Source: Galbibacter orientalis DSM 19592 (GTDB lineage Bacteria > Bacteroidota > Bacteroidia > Flavobacteriales > Flavobacteriaceae). Taken from it: a stretch of DNA of 64,000 bases. The notes beneath the pieces are model-generated. The model did no database searches. It was given only the letters and a program-made list of their open reading frames with translations, and was not told the origin of the DNA. The position numbers and the translations under genes are program-made. Below are positions 26,214-34,950 of this stretch, in pieces; position 1 is the first letter of the stretch; every line of letters starts with the position of its first letter. The stretch covers positions 930,001 to 994,000 of the forward strand of contig NZ_JH651379.1 in the NCBI RefSeq assembly GCF_000260115.1, written 5' to 3'.

Positions 26214-26394
26214 AAACGTAGCTGTTTACGTTTAATAGCTATCTTTATACGTAGGCAAACGTATGCGCATACGTTTGTTGCCCAAATTTATACGTTTCAA
26301 ACGTATTTCTATACGTTACTTACGTATAGTTTTACGTACCAAGACGTATTCGTTTACGTCTGAGACCTAAAATTATACGTTGCCATACGTAAAA
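26214..26394. other. ACGT array: consecutive inverted repeats with ACGT cores
   Basis: Fourteen ACGT tetranucleotides occur between 26216 and 26390. They pair into consecutive inverted repeats: AAACGTA/TACGTTT (26214-26233), a perfect 22 bp palindrome CAAACGTATGC/GCATACGTTTG (26256-26277), ATACGTTT-C-AAACGTAT (26290-26306), CTATACGT/ACGTATAG (26309-26329), AGACGTA/TACGTCT (26342-26361) and TACGT/ACGTA (26376-26391). TTTTACGT at 26330 also matches ACGTAAAA at 26387. The flanks differ between repeats but match within each. There is no ORF across it. The function is unknown: an operator array, a structured RNA or a replication/segregation site are all possible. Confidence 0.85.
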
Positions 26395-26398
26395 ACAT

Positions 26399-26445
26399 GA
26401 GTAAATTATCCCAATGGAAGCCTTTGGGCAAACTCAGGACAGGTT
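26399..26445 (-). repeat. Partial, inverted copy of the ~112 bp dispersed element
   Basis: CAAACTCAGGACAGGTTTTG is close to the reverse complement of the CCAAAGCCTGTCCTGAGTTT core of the element, and CCTTTGGG precedes it. The terminal hairpin is not recognisable, so this is a decayed fragment. Confidence 0.6.
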
Positions 26446-26532
26446 TTGGCGCATTCAAATCTCAAGTATCAAGTAAAACACCGCTAATTATAGGTTGACG
26501 TACCTATGCAATAAGAAGAAATAACTATAATT

Positions 26533-26777
26533 ATTGTTGCCGATAAAAGTGAATTCTAACAACTATTTTTATCTACTTTTAATCCTTCTTAGAGGGTCTA
26601 ATTCCCCAAAGCCTGTCCAGAGTTCGAAGGACTCTGCGTCGAAATGAGTTGAATTTGTTTTCTTTGAATATCTCACAGGCTTTCCCCGAGGAAATTAATT
26701 TTTTTAGTAGTTAAGATTTAGTCTCTATGTTGTTTTCTTGTAGACAAGCGATCTTGTATTTTTATTCGAATCTTAAT
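26533..26777 (+). repeat. Direct repeat, copy 2 (interrupted by a ~112 bp element)
   Basis: The left part, 26533-26583, matches copy 1 (GCCGATAAAAGTGAATTCTA, TTATCTACTTTTAAT). The right part, from about 26697, continues with AATTTTTTTAGTAG and TTCTTGTAGACAAGCGATCT. The two parts are contiguous in copy 1. The rest of the gap up to 26860 shows no other assigned feature. Confidence 0.82.
26584..26695 (+). repeat. Reference copy of the ~112 bp dispersed element, with an empty-site comparison
   Basis: Insertion into direct-repeat copy 2 defines the ends: TAAT at 26580-26583 is repeated at 26696-26699 as a possible 4 bp target duplication. The element starts CCTTCTTAGAGGGTCTAATT (a short hairpin), has CCAAAGCCTGTCCAG in the middle and TTTGTTTTCTTTGAATATC, and ends in the palindromic region CAGGCTTTCCCCGAGG. 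It codes for no protein, so if mobile it needs a transposase in trans. Confidence 0.82.
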
Positions 26778-26860
26778 GATTTTTTACAGTAATATTCCAT
26801 AGAAAATGGCATGAACAAAAAAATAATGTATTTTTACCTCATATCAGCAATAAATAGGCT

Positions 26861-29419
26861 TTGAATAAATACCTAAAAATACTTACTTTTTTGCTTCTTT
26901 TGGTACTTGTCTCTGTGGCGTGTTCTACCAAAAAGGATGCTTTTTTGAATAAAAATTGGCATGCTTTAAACACAAAGTATAATGTGTTGTTTAATGGAAA
27001 AGAAGCACTTGCAGTAGGTCAACAGGAACTTATAGATAATTATGTAGATAATTATTGGGAGTTACTTCCTGTGGAGCGAATGGAAATTCGTGATGAAATA
27101 ATTATCGATACAGCCCAACTCAATCCTAATTTTAGAAGAGCCGAAGAAAAAGCTACCAAGGCTGTACAAAAGCATGGAATGAATATAGGTGGACAAGAGC
27201 GAAATCCGCAAATCGATGAAGCGTATTTATTGCTTGGAAAAGCACGTTATTACGATCAACGTTTTGTTCCTGCTTTAGAAGCTTTTAATTACATCCTTCG
27301 GAAATATACAGCTAGCGATATTATCCACCAAGCGGCAATATGGAGAGAAAAAACCAATATCCGAATGGAAAATGAAGAGGTTGCTATTACAAACCTCAAA
27401 AAAGTATTGCAATTAGATATTACCGAACAAGAATATGCCGACGCTTCTGCAATGTTGGCGCAAGCATACATTAATCTAAAACAAAAAGATAGCGCTATTT
27501 ACCGATTGAAATTGGCTTCTAATGTCACCAAAAATAACGAAGAGAAAGGACGCTACAATTACATTATTGGGCAACTTTATAACGAAAAGGGAGAGTTAGA
27601 TAGTGCTAATATAGCTTTTGATAAGGTAATTGATTTAAAGAGGAAATCGCCACGCATTTATATGATGAATGCCTATGTGGAGAAAATTAAAAACCTTTAT
27701 CTGCAAGGGGAAGAGGATTCTACCTTATTAGCAGCATTGGATAAAATTGAAAGAAACCGTGAAAATCGACCTTATTTAGGGAAATTATACCGATTGAATG
27801 CTGTTTATTATTTAAAAAATCAACAATTTGATTTAGCGCAGTTTTATTTAAATGAATCCATAAAAAATACTGAAAACGATCCGAATTTATTAGCATTGGA
27901 CTACGAGGATTTGGCAACCATGTATTTTGATAATGCGTATTATAAAGAAGCAGGAGCTTATTACGATAGTACACTTACAAATTTAAATGAAAACTCTAAA
28001 AAGTTTAGAATTTTTACTCGCAAAAGAGAAAACTTAGAAAGTGTAATTAAGTATGAGGATATAGCACATAGAAATGATAGTATTCTTACTGTTCTGGCTA
28101 TGCCAGAAGCAGAAAAAACAGCTTTTTATCAAAGACATATAGATTCTATAAAAGAGGTGGATGCAATGGAGCGAGAGCGAGCAAAAATTGCAGAGTTACA
28201 GAATAATAATTATGGAACTTTAGGAGGTTTAAAAGGTAATAAAAGTGATAAAGCATCCGATTTTTATTTCTATAATCCTACAAGTGTTCAATATGGGGTG
28301 CAGGAGTTCAGAAAAATATGGGGTAATAGAACCTTAGAAGATAATTGGAGGTTAGGAAATAAAACAACTACAATGCAAGGTGAAACCGCAGTTGCAGAGG
28401 TTGTTAATCCAGAAGATGTGCCGTATTATTCTTTAGATTTTTATTTTGATCAGCTTCCAACAACACCAAGAGAAATAGACAGTATTAAGCAAGAGTATAA
28501 TTTTGCTAATTATCAATTAGGTTTAATTTATAAGGAGAAGTTTCAAGAGTATGAATTGGCAGCCAATAAATTAGAAAAACTCCTAGATAATAACCCAGAA
28601 GAGCGATTAATACTCCCAGCAAAGTATAATTTGTATAAAATATATGAACTCTTGGAGTCGCCATTGGCAGCAGAATATAAAGCAGATATTATAGCAAATC
28701 ATTCCGATTCTCGATATGCTGAAATATTGAAAAATCCAGCAGCTGTATTAGCCGACGACGGTTCGAGTCCAAATGCTGTATATGCATCGCTTTACAAAGA
28801 TTTTGAAAATCAGCAGTATGATAAAGTAATTACGGAAGCCGATGATAATATTTCAAAATATAATGGAGAAGAGGTGATGTTGAAGTTTGAAATGTTGAAA
28901 GCTTCCGCAAATGCAAGACTATATGGATATAATTCCTATAAAGAATCTTTAAGCAATATTGCTTTAAATTATCCTAATTCTGAAGAAGGAGCAGAGGCTC
29001 AAAATATTTTAGAAAAAACGCTTCCTTTGGTAGCAGACTCAACGTTTAATATGGATCCAATTTCTTCTAATCAATGGAAGGTTATTTATCCGTTTAAAAG
29101 AAATAATAAAGCAGGGGTTAAAGAATTGACCGATAAAATAGATGCTTCGTTAAAGGACTTAAAATATACGCACGTAAAATATTCAGAAGATATTTATAAT
29201 CCAGGCACAATATTTTTAGTAGTTCATGGTTTTGATACAAAGTTGCATGCTGAGGGGTATGCAGAGCTATTAAAGATTAACAAAGATTATTTGGTTGATA
29301 ATGAGAAATTTGTAATTTCGTCTGCAAATTATAAAAAAGTTCAAATCCATAAGAATCTGGATACTTATTTAGCTGAAAATAAAATTGATAACTTAAATAA
29401 CCCAAATCTAAATAATTAA
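26861..29419 (+). CDS. sprE: TPR lipoprotein SprE/PorW (type IX secretion, gliding motility)
   Basis: A lipoprotein of 852 residues. The signal KILTFLLLLVLVSVACSTKK has lipobox SVAC, and NKNWHALNTKYNVLFNGKEA follows, a stretch I recognise from SprE of Flavobacterium and PorW of Porphyromonas. Many TPR-like helical repeats run from about 110 to 400 and 540 to 720. In the family it is an outer-membrane-associated component needed for type IX protein secretion and for surface gliding. The start codon is TTG (26861), since no ATG fits before the signal peptide. Bactofilin follows 4 bp later. The 815 bp upstream are non-coding and hold the ACGT array. Confidence 0.88.
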   Translation: MNKYLKILTFLLLLVLVSVACSTKKDAFLNKNWHALNTKYNVLFNGKEALAVGQQELIDNYVDNYWELLPVERMEIRDEIIIDTAQLNPNFRRAEEKATKAVQKHGMNIGGQERNPQIDEAYLLLGKARYYDQRFVPALEAFNYILRKYTASDIIHQAAIWREKTNIRMENEEVAITNLKKVLQLDITEQEYADASAMLAQAYINLKQKDSAIYRLKLASNVTKNNEEKGRYNYIIGQLYNEKGELDSANIAFDKVIDLKRKSPRIYMMNAYVEKIKNLYLQGEEDSTLLAALDKIERNRENRPYLGKLYRLNAVYYLKNQQFDLAQFYLNESIKNTENDPNLLALDYEDLATMYFDNAYYKEAGAYYDSTLTNLNENSKKFRIFTRKRENLESVIKYEDIAHRNDSILTVLAMPEAEKTAFYQRHIDSIKEVDAMERERAKIAELQNNNYGTLGGLKGNKSDKASDFYFYNPTSVQYGVQEFRKIWGNRTLEDNWRLGNKTTTMQGETAVAEVVNPEDVPYYSLDFYFDQLPTTPREIDSIKQEYNFANYQLGLIYKEKFQEYELAANKLEKLLDNNPEERLILPAKYNLYKIYELLESPLAAEYKADIIANHSDSRYAEILKNPAAVLADDGSSPNAVYASLYKDFENQQYDKVITEADDNISKYNGEEVMLKFEMLKASANARLYGYNSYKESLSNIALNYPNSEEGAEAQNILEKTLPLVADSTFNMDPISSNQWKVIYPFKRNNKAGVKELTDKIDASLKDLKYTHVKYSEDIYNPGTIFLVVHGFDTKLHAEGYAELLKINKDYLVDNEKFVISSANYKKVQIHKNLDTYLAENKIDNLNNPNLNN

Positions 29420-29423
29420 TAAA

Positions 29424-29843
29424 ATGTTTGCAGAATCCAAAAAAAACAGAGTAGAGCCTTTAGCAGGACAGACCAATAGAATTGTTGAAAACACAATAAT
29501 TAAAGGAGATTTAATTTCTGAAGCAGATATCCGTATTGATGGAGAATTGGAAGGAAGCATTACTGCAAAAGGAAAAGTTGTTATTGGAAGGGCTGGAAAG
29601 GTAAGCGGTAAAATACAATGTATGAATGCCGATATCGAAGGAAAGTTTGACGGAGACCTTAAGGTAGAAAATGTATTGAGCTTAAAAGGAACTGCGGTAA
29701 TAGAAGGAGATGTAGTAGTAGGGAAATTAGCGGTGGAGCCTGGAGCAACTTTTAATGCAGCATGTTCAATGAAAGGAGCTTCGTTAAAAACTGTAAACGA
29801 TAATGGACAAAAACAACCAAAAGCAGACGAAAAATCAGCTTAG
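29424..29843 (+). CDS. Bactofilin (polymer-forming cytoskeletal protein)
   Basis: A 139-residue protein built on a short beta-helix with repeated hydrophobic rungs (NRIVENTIIKGDLISEADIR, DGELEGSITAKGKVVIGRAG, GDVVVGKLAVEPGATF), the bactofilin domain, with short disordered tails. Bactofilins polymerise without nucleotide and scaffold envelope processes. It starts 4 bp after sprE, and its C-terminal codons overlap the start of atpZ by 41 bp. The placement between a gliding/secretion gene and the ATP synthase genes suggests one long transcript. Confidence 0.9.
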   Translation: MFAESKKNRVEPLAGQTNRIVENTIIKGDLISEADIRIDGELEGSITAKGKVVIGRAGKVSGKIQCMNADIEGKFDGDLKVENVLSLKGTAVIEGDVVVGKLAVEPGATFNAACSMKGASLKTVNDNGQKQPKADEKSA

Positions 29844-30054
29844 TTCTTGGGTAAAATTTACTAATATTGGCTTACAAATGGCCATTATTATTGCTGCGGG
29901 TACTTTTTTTGGCGTTTGGCTGGATAAGAAATTTCCTAACGAATATTCCGCATATACCATAGTATTTTCTTTATTGGCTGTTTTTGCTTCACTTTATAAT
30001 GTATATCGTCAAGTAAAAGCACTAGATGAAAAAGAAAGTTCGTCTAAAAAGTGA
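29803..30054 (+). CDS. atpZ: AtpZ/AtpI family protein (F0F1 ATP synthase-associated)
   Basis: An 83-residue membrane protein with two helices (WVKFTNIGLQMAIIIAAGTF and YTIVFSLLAVFASLYNVY), matching the AtpZ/AtpI family placed before ATP synthase genes. AtpZ/AtpI assist c-ring assembly or ion supply. The gene overlaps bactofilin by 41 bp in another frame. The start at ATG 29803 gives a soluble Lys/Gln-rich leader of about 14 residues before the first helix. An internal start is not obvious. Confidence 0.82.
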   Translation: MDKNNQKQTKNQLSSWVKFTNIGLQMAIIIAAGTFFGVWLDKKFPNEYSAYTIVFSLLAVFASLYNVYRQVKALDEKESSSKK

Positions 30055-30083
30055 GATTTTAGTAATGGATTTTTTAAAAAAAA

Positions 30084-30121
30084 TCCAAACTCTAAATGTC
30101 ATCCTGAACTTGTTGAAGGAT
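30084..30121 (+). repeat. 38 bp sequence repeated in inverse orientation at 36306-36343
   Basis: TCCAAACTCTAAATGTCATC, continuing through CTGAACTTGTTGAAGGAT, is identical by eye to the complement of 36306-36343, inside the 153 bp inverted-repeat element. The terminal repeats of that element are not clear here, so this looks like a truncated or diverged copy. Confidence 0.8.
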
Positions 30122-30200
30122 GGACTTCGATAGGTTTTCTAACAATTGAAATGTTAAAAAGTAATGTTGTCTAGCGTAATCATATAATATATTTATTCAT

Positions 30201-30581
30201 TTGAAACATAAATTAATCCCTTATATAAGCGTATTACTATCGCTTAGCATACTACTAGCTTTGGCTCAGTATCTCATACAAGCTTATGTTTTTCCCGATG
30301 TTGAGTTCTTTTATTCCCTTTGGAGTATTTATGTGTTTAATTTTGTAATGGCACTTATAGTTTATGTGGGTATTTTAGCTGCACATAATATATTGCCAGA
30401 AAAAACAGGATTTACATATCTTGCAATGAGTGGTTTGAAGATGCTTGCGGCAATAGTTTTTTTAGTTCCCCTCTTTCAAGCTTCGATGGAAAATCCTATT
30501 CCTACAGTATTCAGTTTTTTTATTCCCTATTTTGTCTATTTATTTTTAGAGGTATTTTTTGTTATAAAACTCTTGAAATGA
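30201..30581 (+). CDS. DUF6168-like membrane protein
   Basis: A 126-residue hydrophobic protein with four predicted helices (LLALAQYLIQAYVF, FNFVMALIVYVGILAAHNI, LKMLAAIVFLVPLF, FFIPYFVYLFLEVFFVIKL). Similar small proteins sit just before atpB in other Flavobacteria and are annotated DUF6168. The four-helix layout also resembles AtpI-like assembly factors, which fits the position. The start codon is TTG at 30201, with no upstream ATG in frame after the repeat fragment. The function is inferred from position only. Confidence 0.7.
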   Translation: MKHKLIPYISVLLSLSILLALAQYLIQAYVFPDVEFFYSLWSIYVFNFVMALIVYVGILAAHNILPEKTGFTYLAMSGLKMLAAIVFLVPLFQASMENPIPTVFSFFIPYFVYLFLEVFFVIKLLK

Positions 30582-30662
30582 GCCTTTTTTGATAAAAAAT
30601 ATTCTTTTTCGCTCGTAACGAAAAAAAAATAGTTGTTAACTTCTTAATGTGAATAAAAAATG

Positions 30663-30670
30663 TACCTTTG
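30663..30670 (+). promoter_or_regulatory. -7 promoter element of the atpBEFHAG operon
   Basis: TACCTTTG is an excellent match to the Bacteroidota -7 consensus, 41 bp before the atpB start, leaving a leader of about 35 nt. The -33 element is poor (TTAACTTC in the expected region). Confidence 0.7.
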
Positions 30671-30711
30671 CACCAAATTTTTGAGGAGCATATATTTTAT
30701 CAATAAGAGGT

Positions 30712-31797
30712 ATGATGATAGCACAGAAATCTGTCGAGAGATTTTTTCTTTTAGTATTATTTGTAATTAGTTTAGGGCTGAATGCTCAAGAACACGAAGA
30801 CGCTCATAGTGAGGAAGCTACAGAGGAAGCTTTTAATCCAACAGAGTTAATTAATCATCACGTATCGGATTCTCATGAATTCCATATAGCAGATTGGAAC
30901 GGGCACGCAATTTCTATGCCACTTCCAGTTATTTTATGGACAGAGAATGGTTTGGTTACTTTTATGTCTTCAGAATTTCACCACGACGAAACAGGTGAGG
31001 TTATCGTAGAGAAAAATGGTCAGAAGTTTGCGCGTGTGCATGATGAAATTTACTACGCAGATGGAGGTTTGAATTTTGACGAAGCGCATCATGTTACTAA
31101 CAGTCGCCCTCTTAATTTTTCGATTACTAAAAATGTATTCACTTTAATGATTACAGCATTATTAATGTTGTTAATCTTTATTCCAGTAGCAAATTCATAT
31201 AAAAAGAATCAAAAAGCACCAAAAGGGATTGCTGGTTTTATGGAACCATTAATTGTTTTTGTTAGAGATGATATTGCGAGACCTAATATTGGAGAGAAAA
31301 AATACAAAAAGTACATGCCGTACTTATTAACAGTGTTTTTCTTAATCTGGATTGGAAACCTTTTTGGATTAATTCCTTTCTTTCCTTTTCAAGGAACACT
31401 TACTAATGATATTTTATTTACTGGAGTTTTAGCAACTTTTACGTTTTTACTTACAATATTTAGTGGAAACAAAGCATATTGGGGACATATTTTTGCTACG
31501 CCAGGTGTGCCAAAATGGTTGTTGCCAATTATGATTCCTGTAGAAGTTTTAGGAATGTTTACAAAACCTTTTGCGTTAATGATTCGTTTGTTTGCAAACA
31601 TTACCGCAGGGCATATTATTATATTAAGTTTAATGTCGCTGATTTTTATTTTTGAATCAGCAGCTGTTTCACCAATATCTATCGGATTCTCATTGTTTAT
31701 GTATGGATTGGAATTATTGGTAGCAGCATTACAAGCGTATGTGTTCACGTTACTATCTGCTTTATTTATTGGGCAAGCAGTAGAAGATCACCATTAA
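30712..31797 (+). CDS. atpB: F0F1 ATP synthase subunit a
   Basis: The proton-channel subunit of the membrane F0 sector. The C-terminal half carries the helices and the essential Arg in FALMIRLFANITAGHIIILS, and LLVAALQAYVFTLLSALFIG closes it. The N-terminal 130 residues are an extra domain with a signal-like helix and a Glu/His-rich stretch (QEHEDAHSEEATEEAFNP), typical of Bacteroidota subunit a and exposed to the periplasm. Two start codons are adjacent (ATGATG at 30712). It is the first gene after the promoter-like TACCTTTG and is followed by atpE after 39 bp. Confidence 0.95.
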   Translation: MMIAQKSVERFFLLVLFVISLGLNAQEHEDAHSEEATEEAFNPTELINHHVSDSHEFHIADWNGHAISMPLPVILWTENGLVTFMSSEFHHDETGEVIVEKNGQKFARVHDEIYYADGGLNFDEAHHVTNSRPLNFSITKNVFTLMITALLMLLIFIPVANSYKKNQKAPKGIAGFMEPLIVFVRDDIARPNIGEKKYKKYMPYLLTVFFLIWIGNLFGLIPFFPFQGTLTNDILFTGVLATFTFLLTIFSGNKAYWGHIFATPGVPKWLLPIMIPVEVLGMFTKPFALMIRLFANITAGHIIILSLMSLIFIFESAAVSPISIGFSLFMYGLELLVAALQAYVFTLLSALFIGQAVEDHH

Positions 31798-31803
31798 TAT
31801 TGA

Positions 31804-32037
<234 letters not shown>

Positions 32038-32051
32038 TTTTTGAAAAAATT

Positions 32052-32086
32052 AAATAACGCTCTAACGGTTGGTTAGAGCGTTATTT
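32052..32086 (+). terminator. Intra-operon hairpin after atpE (attenuator or processing stem)
   Basis: A perfect 15 bp stem AAATAACGCTCTAAC and its complement with a GGTTG loop. The right side is followed by TTTACTC, not a full T-run, so termination should be partial. It could leave more atpE than downstream message. Confidence 0.75.
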
Positions 32087-32175
32087 ACTCACTTTGTGAG
32101 TTTTATGCTCTAAATGTTTGATTTAGAAATGATAAAGTGTCATTTTTACAGTCGTTTTGAGGAGCAGTTAAATCA

Positions 32176-32207
32176 TCTATCTCGTGGCAAGCCCAAGAGG
32201 TGTTGAA
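32176..32207 (-). repeat. Partial inverted copy of the ~112 bp dispersed element (terminal hairpin)
   Basis: CTATCTCGTGGCAAGCCCAA followed by GAGGTGTT is the reverse complement form of the element's 3' hairpin, located between atpE and atpF. The remainder of 32087-32245 has no ORF of interest. Confidence 0.6.
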
Positions 32208-32245
32208 ATAAAAAAACTAGAAAACGTTATTTAATATTTTTTATA

Positions 32246-32737
32246 ATGAATATTACACATCCTGAAAGTCTAATTTTTTGGTCTATAATAGTTTTTATAA
32301 TTCTATTTGTACTATTACGTAAATATGCTTGGAAACCTATTTTAGGAGCAGTTACTAGTAGAGAAGAGTCTATTAATAAGGCATTAGCTTCTGCTGAAGA
32401 TGCGCGTAAAGAATTACAAAATCTTCAAGCAGATAACGAGAAGTTGCTTCAAGAAGCACGTGCAGAAAGAGATACTATGATTAAGGAAGCTCGTGAAATT
32501 AAAGATAAAATGATTTCAGAAGCAAAAGAAGAGGCACAAGCACAAGCAGATAAAGTAATTAAGCAAGCGCAGCAAACTATAGAAAGTGAGAAGCAAGCCG
32601 CTGTTGCAGAATTAAAGAATCAAGTAGCTTCTTTATCAGTAGAAATTGCAGAAAAAGTAGTAAAGTCAGAACTTTCATCTAAAGACAAGCAATTAAAGCT
32701 TGTGGATGATATGTTGAATGAAGTTACCTTAAACTAA
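32246..32737 (+). CDS. atpF: F0F1 ATP synthase subunit b
   Basis: The peripheral stalk subunit. An N-terminal membrane helix (ESLIFWSIIVFIILFVLLRK) is followed by a long charged coiled coil rich in Ala, Glu and Lys (SAEDARKELQNLQADNEKLL onward) that reaches the catalytic head. It is 163 residues long, typical. The gap of about 210 bp to atpE is unusually long for this operon and contains a hairpin and a repeat fragment. atpH follows 18 bp later. Confidence 0.94.
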   Translation: MNITHPESLIFWSIIVFIILFVLLRKYAWKPILGAVTSREESINKALASAEDARKELQNLQADNEKLLQEARAERDTMIKEAREIKDKMISEAKEEAQAQADKVIKQAQQTIESEKQAAVAELKNQVASLSVEIAEKVVKSELSSKDKQLKLVDDMLNEVTLN

Positions 32738-32755
32738 TTTGTAAGTAGGAACACC

Positions 32756-33304
32756 ATGAAAGGTACCAGAGCAGGAGAAAGATACGCAAAGGCTGTTTTA
32801 GACTTAGCGCAAGAGCAAAAAGTTCTTGACGTAGTTAGTGCAGACATGAAAGATATCTTTAATACTATAAACGGCAGTGACGAGTTGAAAGACTTGCTTC
32901 AGAGTCCAGTTATTAAATTATCGGATAAGAGAGCGGTACTTAAAGAAATTTTTTCTGGAGTGCATGCAGTATCAACTGGTTTAATAGATATGCTTGTTGA
33001 TAACAATCGTGTTGGACTCTTAAAAATAATTGCTGAAAAATATATTATTCTTCACGATAAATTAAGAGGAGAAGAGCTTGCAATAGTAACAACAGCAGTT
33101 CCTTTGTCTGAAGAATTAGAGAAAAAAGTATTGGCAAAAGTAAAAGAGCTTACTGGAAACAATGCAACCATTGAAAATAAAATTGACGAAAGCATTATAG
33201 GCGGATTTATATTACGTGTAGGAGATCTACAGTATAACGCAAGTATTGCCAATCAATTAAATAATCTCAAAAGAGATTTACATAACAACACATACGTTTC
33301 TTAA
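32756..33304 (+). CDS. atpH: F0F1 ATP synthase subunit delta
   Basis: A 182-residue stalk subunit linking b to the alpha-beta head. The N-terminal helical domain (GERYAKAVLDLAQEQKVLDV) and the C-terminal IGGFILRVGDLQYNASIANQ are the family signatures. The start ATG at 32756 gives MKGTRAGERYAKAV. It lies 18 bp after atpF and 63 bp before atpA. Confidence 0.95.
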   Translation: MKGTRAGERYAKAVLDLAQEQKVLDVVSADMKDIFNTINGSDELKDLLQSPVIKLSDKRAVLKEIFSGVHAVSTGLIDMLVDNNRVGLLKIIAEKYIILHDKLRGEELAIVTTAVPLSEELEKKVLAKVKELTGNNATIENKIDESIIGGFILRVGDLQYNASIANQLNNLKRDLHNNTYVS

Positions 33305-33367
33305 ATAATAAAATAAAAGGTAGGATGTTTTAATTTTAAAGCATCTAAAATCTAAACACTAAATAAG

Positions 33368-34948
33368 ATGGCTGAAGTTAAAGCGGCTGAGGTATCAGCA
33401 ATATTAAAAAAGCAACTATCAGGATTTGAAGCGAAAGCTTCATTAGACGAAGTGGGAACTGTACTTCAAATAGGAGATGGTATTGCCCGAGTTTACGGAT
33501 TGTCGAATGCACAATACGGAGAGTTAGTTCAATTTGAATCTGGCTTAGAAGGGATCGTACTTAACTTAGAAGAAGACAATGTTGGTGTTGTACTTTTAGG
33601 TCATTCCAAACAAATTAGAGAAGGGGACACTGTAAAACGTACACAGCGTATCGCATCTATTAAAGTAGGTGAAGAAATGGTAGGTCGTGTAGTTGATACA
33701 TTAGGAAACCCTATTGATGGTAAAGGTCCAATTGGTGGAGATCTTTATGAGATGCCTTTAGAGCGTAAAGCTCCTGGAGTTATCTTCCGTCAACCAGTAA
33801 CAGAACCATTACAAACAGGTATTAAATCTATCGATGCGATGATTCCTGTAGGTAGAGGGCAACGTGAGTTAGTTATTGGCGACCGTCAAACTGGTAAAAC
33901 AACAGTTTGTATTGATACCATTATAAACCAGAAAGAATTTTACGATGCTGGAGAACCAGTATTTTGTATATATGTTGCTATCGGACAAAAAGCATCTACA
34001 GTAGCTGGAATTGCTAAGACTTTAGAAGATAAAGGTGCTTTAGCTTATACAGTAATTGTTGCTGCAAATGCATCAGATCCTGCTCCAATGCAGGTTTATG
34101 CTCCATTTGCCGGTGCTGCAATCGGAGAGTATTTTAGAGATACTGGTCGCCCTGCTTTGATTATTTATGATGATTTATCAAAACAAGCAGTTGCGTATCG
34201 TGAGGTATCTTTATTACTTCGTCGTCCACCAGGACGTGAAGCATATCCTGGAGACGTTTTCTTCTTACACTCTAGATTATTAGAGCGTGCTGCAAAGGTT
34301 ATTGCTGATGACAATATTGCAAAAGAAATGAACGACCTTCCAGAATCATTAAAACCAATTGTAAAAGGTGGCGGTTCTTTAACAGCATTACCAATTATTG
34401 AAACACAAGCGGGAGACGTTTCGGCATATATCCCAACAAACGTAATTTCGATTACAGATGGTCAGATTTTCTTAGAATCAGATTTATTTAACTCAGGAGT
34501 TCGTCCAGCAATTAACGTAGGTATTTCTGTATCTCGTGTTGGAGGTAACGCACAGATTAAATCGATGAAGAAAGTTGCAGGTACATTAAAACTAGATCAG
34601 GCTCAGTTCCGCGAATTAGAAGCGTTTGCTAAGTTTGGTTCAGACCTAGATGCTGCAACAATGAATGTTATTAGTAAAGGTAAAAGAAACGTAGAGATTC
34701 TTAAGCAAGCACAAAACGATCCTTATACAGTTGAAGATCAGATTGCAATTATCTATGCAGGTTCTAAAAATCTTTTAAAAGACGTTCCTGTAGAGAAAGT
34801 TAAAGAGTTTGAAAGAGATTTTCTTGAGTTCTTAAATGCTAAGCATAGAGGTACATTGGATACATTGAAAGCAGGGAAACTTACCGACGAAGTAACCGAT
34901 ACACTTTCTGAAGTAGCAAAAGAAGTTTCAGCAAAATATAAAGGGTAA
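33368..34948 (+). CDS. atpA: F0F1 ATP synthase subunit alpha
   Basis: The 526-residue non-catalytic nucleotide-binding subunit of the F1 head. It has the P-loop GDRQTGKTT near residue 175-183, [28 protein letters not shown] with the [14 protein letters not shown] segment, and the ATP synthase alpha/beta signature region [14 protein letters not shown]. It is full-length compared with the family. The gap to atpG (34949-35050) contains a GAGAGG-type hairpin. Confidence 0.98.
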   Translation: MAEVKAAEVSAILKKQLSGFEAKASLDEVGTVLQIGDGIARVYGLSNAQYGELVQFESGLEGIVLNLEEDNVGVVLLGHSKQIREGDTVKRTQRIASIKVGEEMVGRVVDTLGNPIDGKGPIGGDLYEMPLERKAPGVIFRQPVTEPLQTGIKSIDAMIPVGRGQRELVIGDRQTGKTTVCIDTIINQKEFYDAGEPVFCIYVAIGQKASTVAGIAKTLEDKGALAYTVIVAANASDPAPMQVYAPFAGAAIGEYFRDTGRPALIIYDDLSKQAVAYREVSLLLRRPPGREAYPGDVFFLHSRLLERAAKVIADDNIAKEMNDLPESLKPIVKGGGSLTALPIIETQAGDVSAYIPTNVISITDGQIFLESDLFNSGVRPAINVGISVSRVGGNAQIKSMKKVAGTLKLDQAQFRELEAFAKFGSDLDAATMNVISKGKRNVEILKQAQNDPYTVEDQIAIIYAGSKNLLKDVPVEKVKEFERDFLEFLNAKHRGTLDTLKAGKLTDEVTDTLSEVAKEVSAKYKG

Positions 34949-34950
34949 AA

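Noticed and set aside
31389-31748. Minus-strand ORF inside atpB
   Set aside because: It lies entirely within the conserved core of subunit a, so it is a shadow frame.
32756-33304. Possible absence of ATP synthase epsilon mistaken for a broken operon
   Set aside because: atpC and atpD are located elsewhere in Bacteroidota, so the gap reflects lineage organisation and not deletion.
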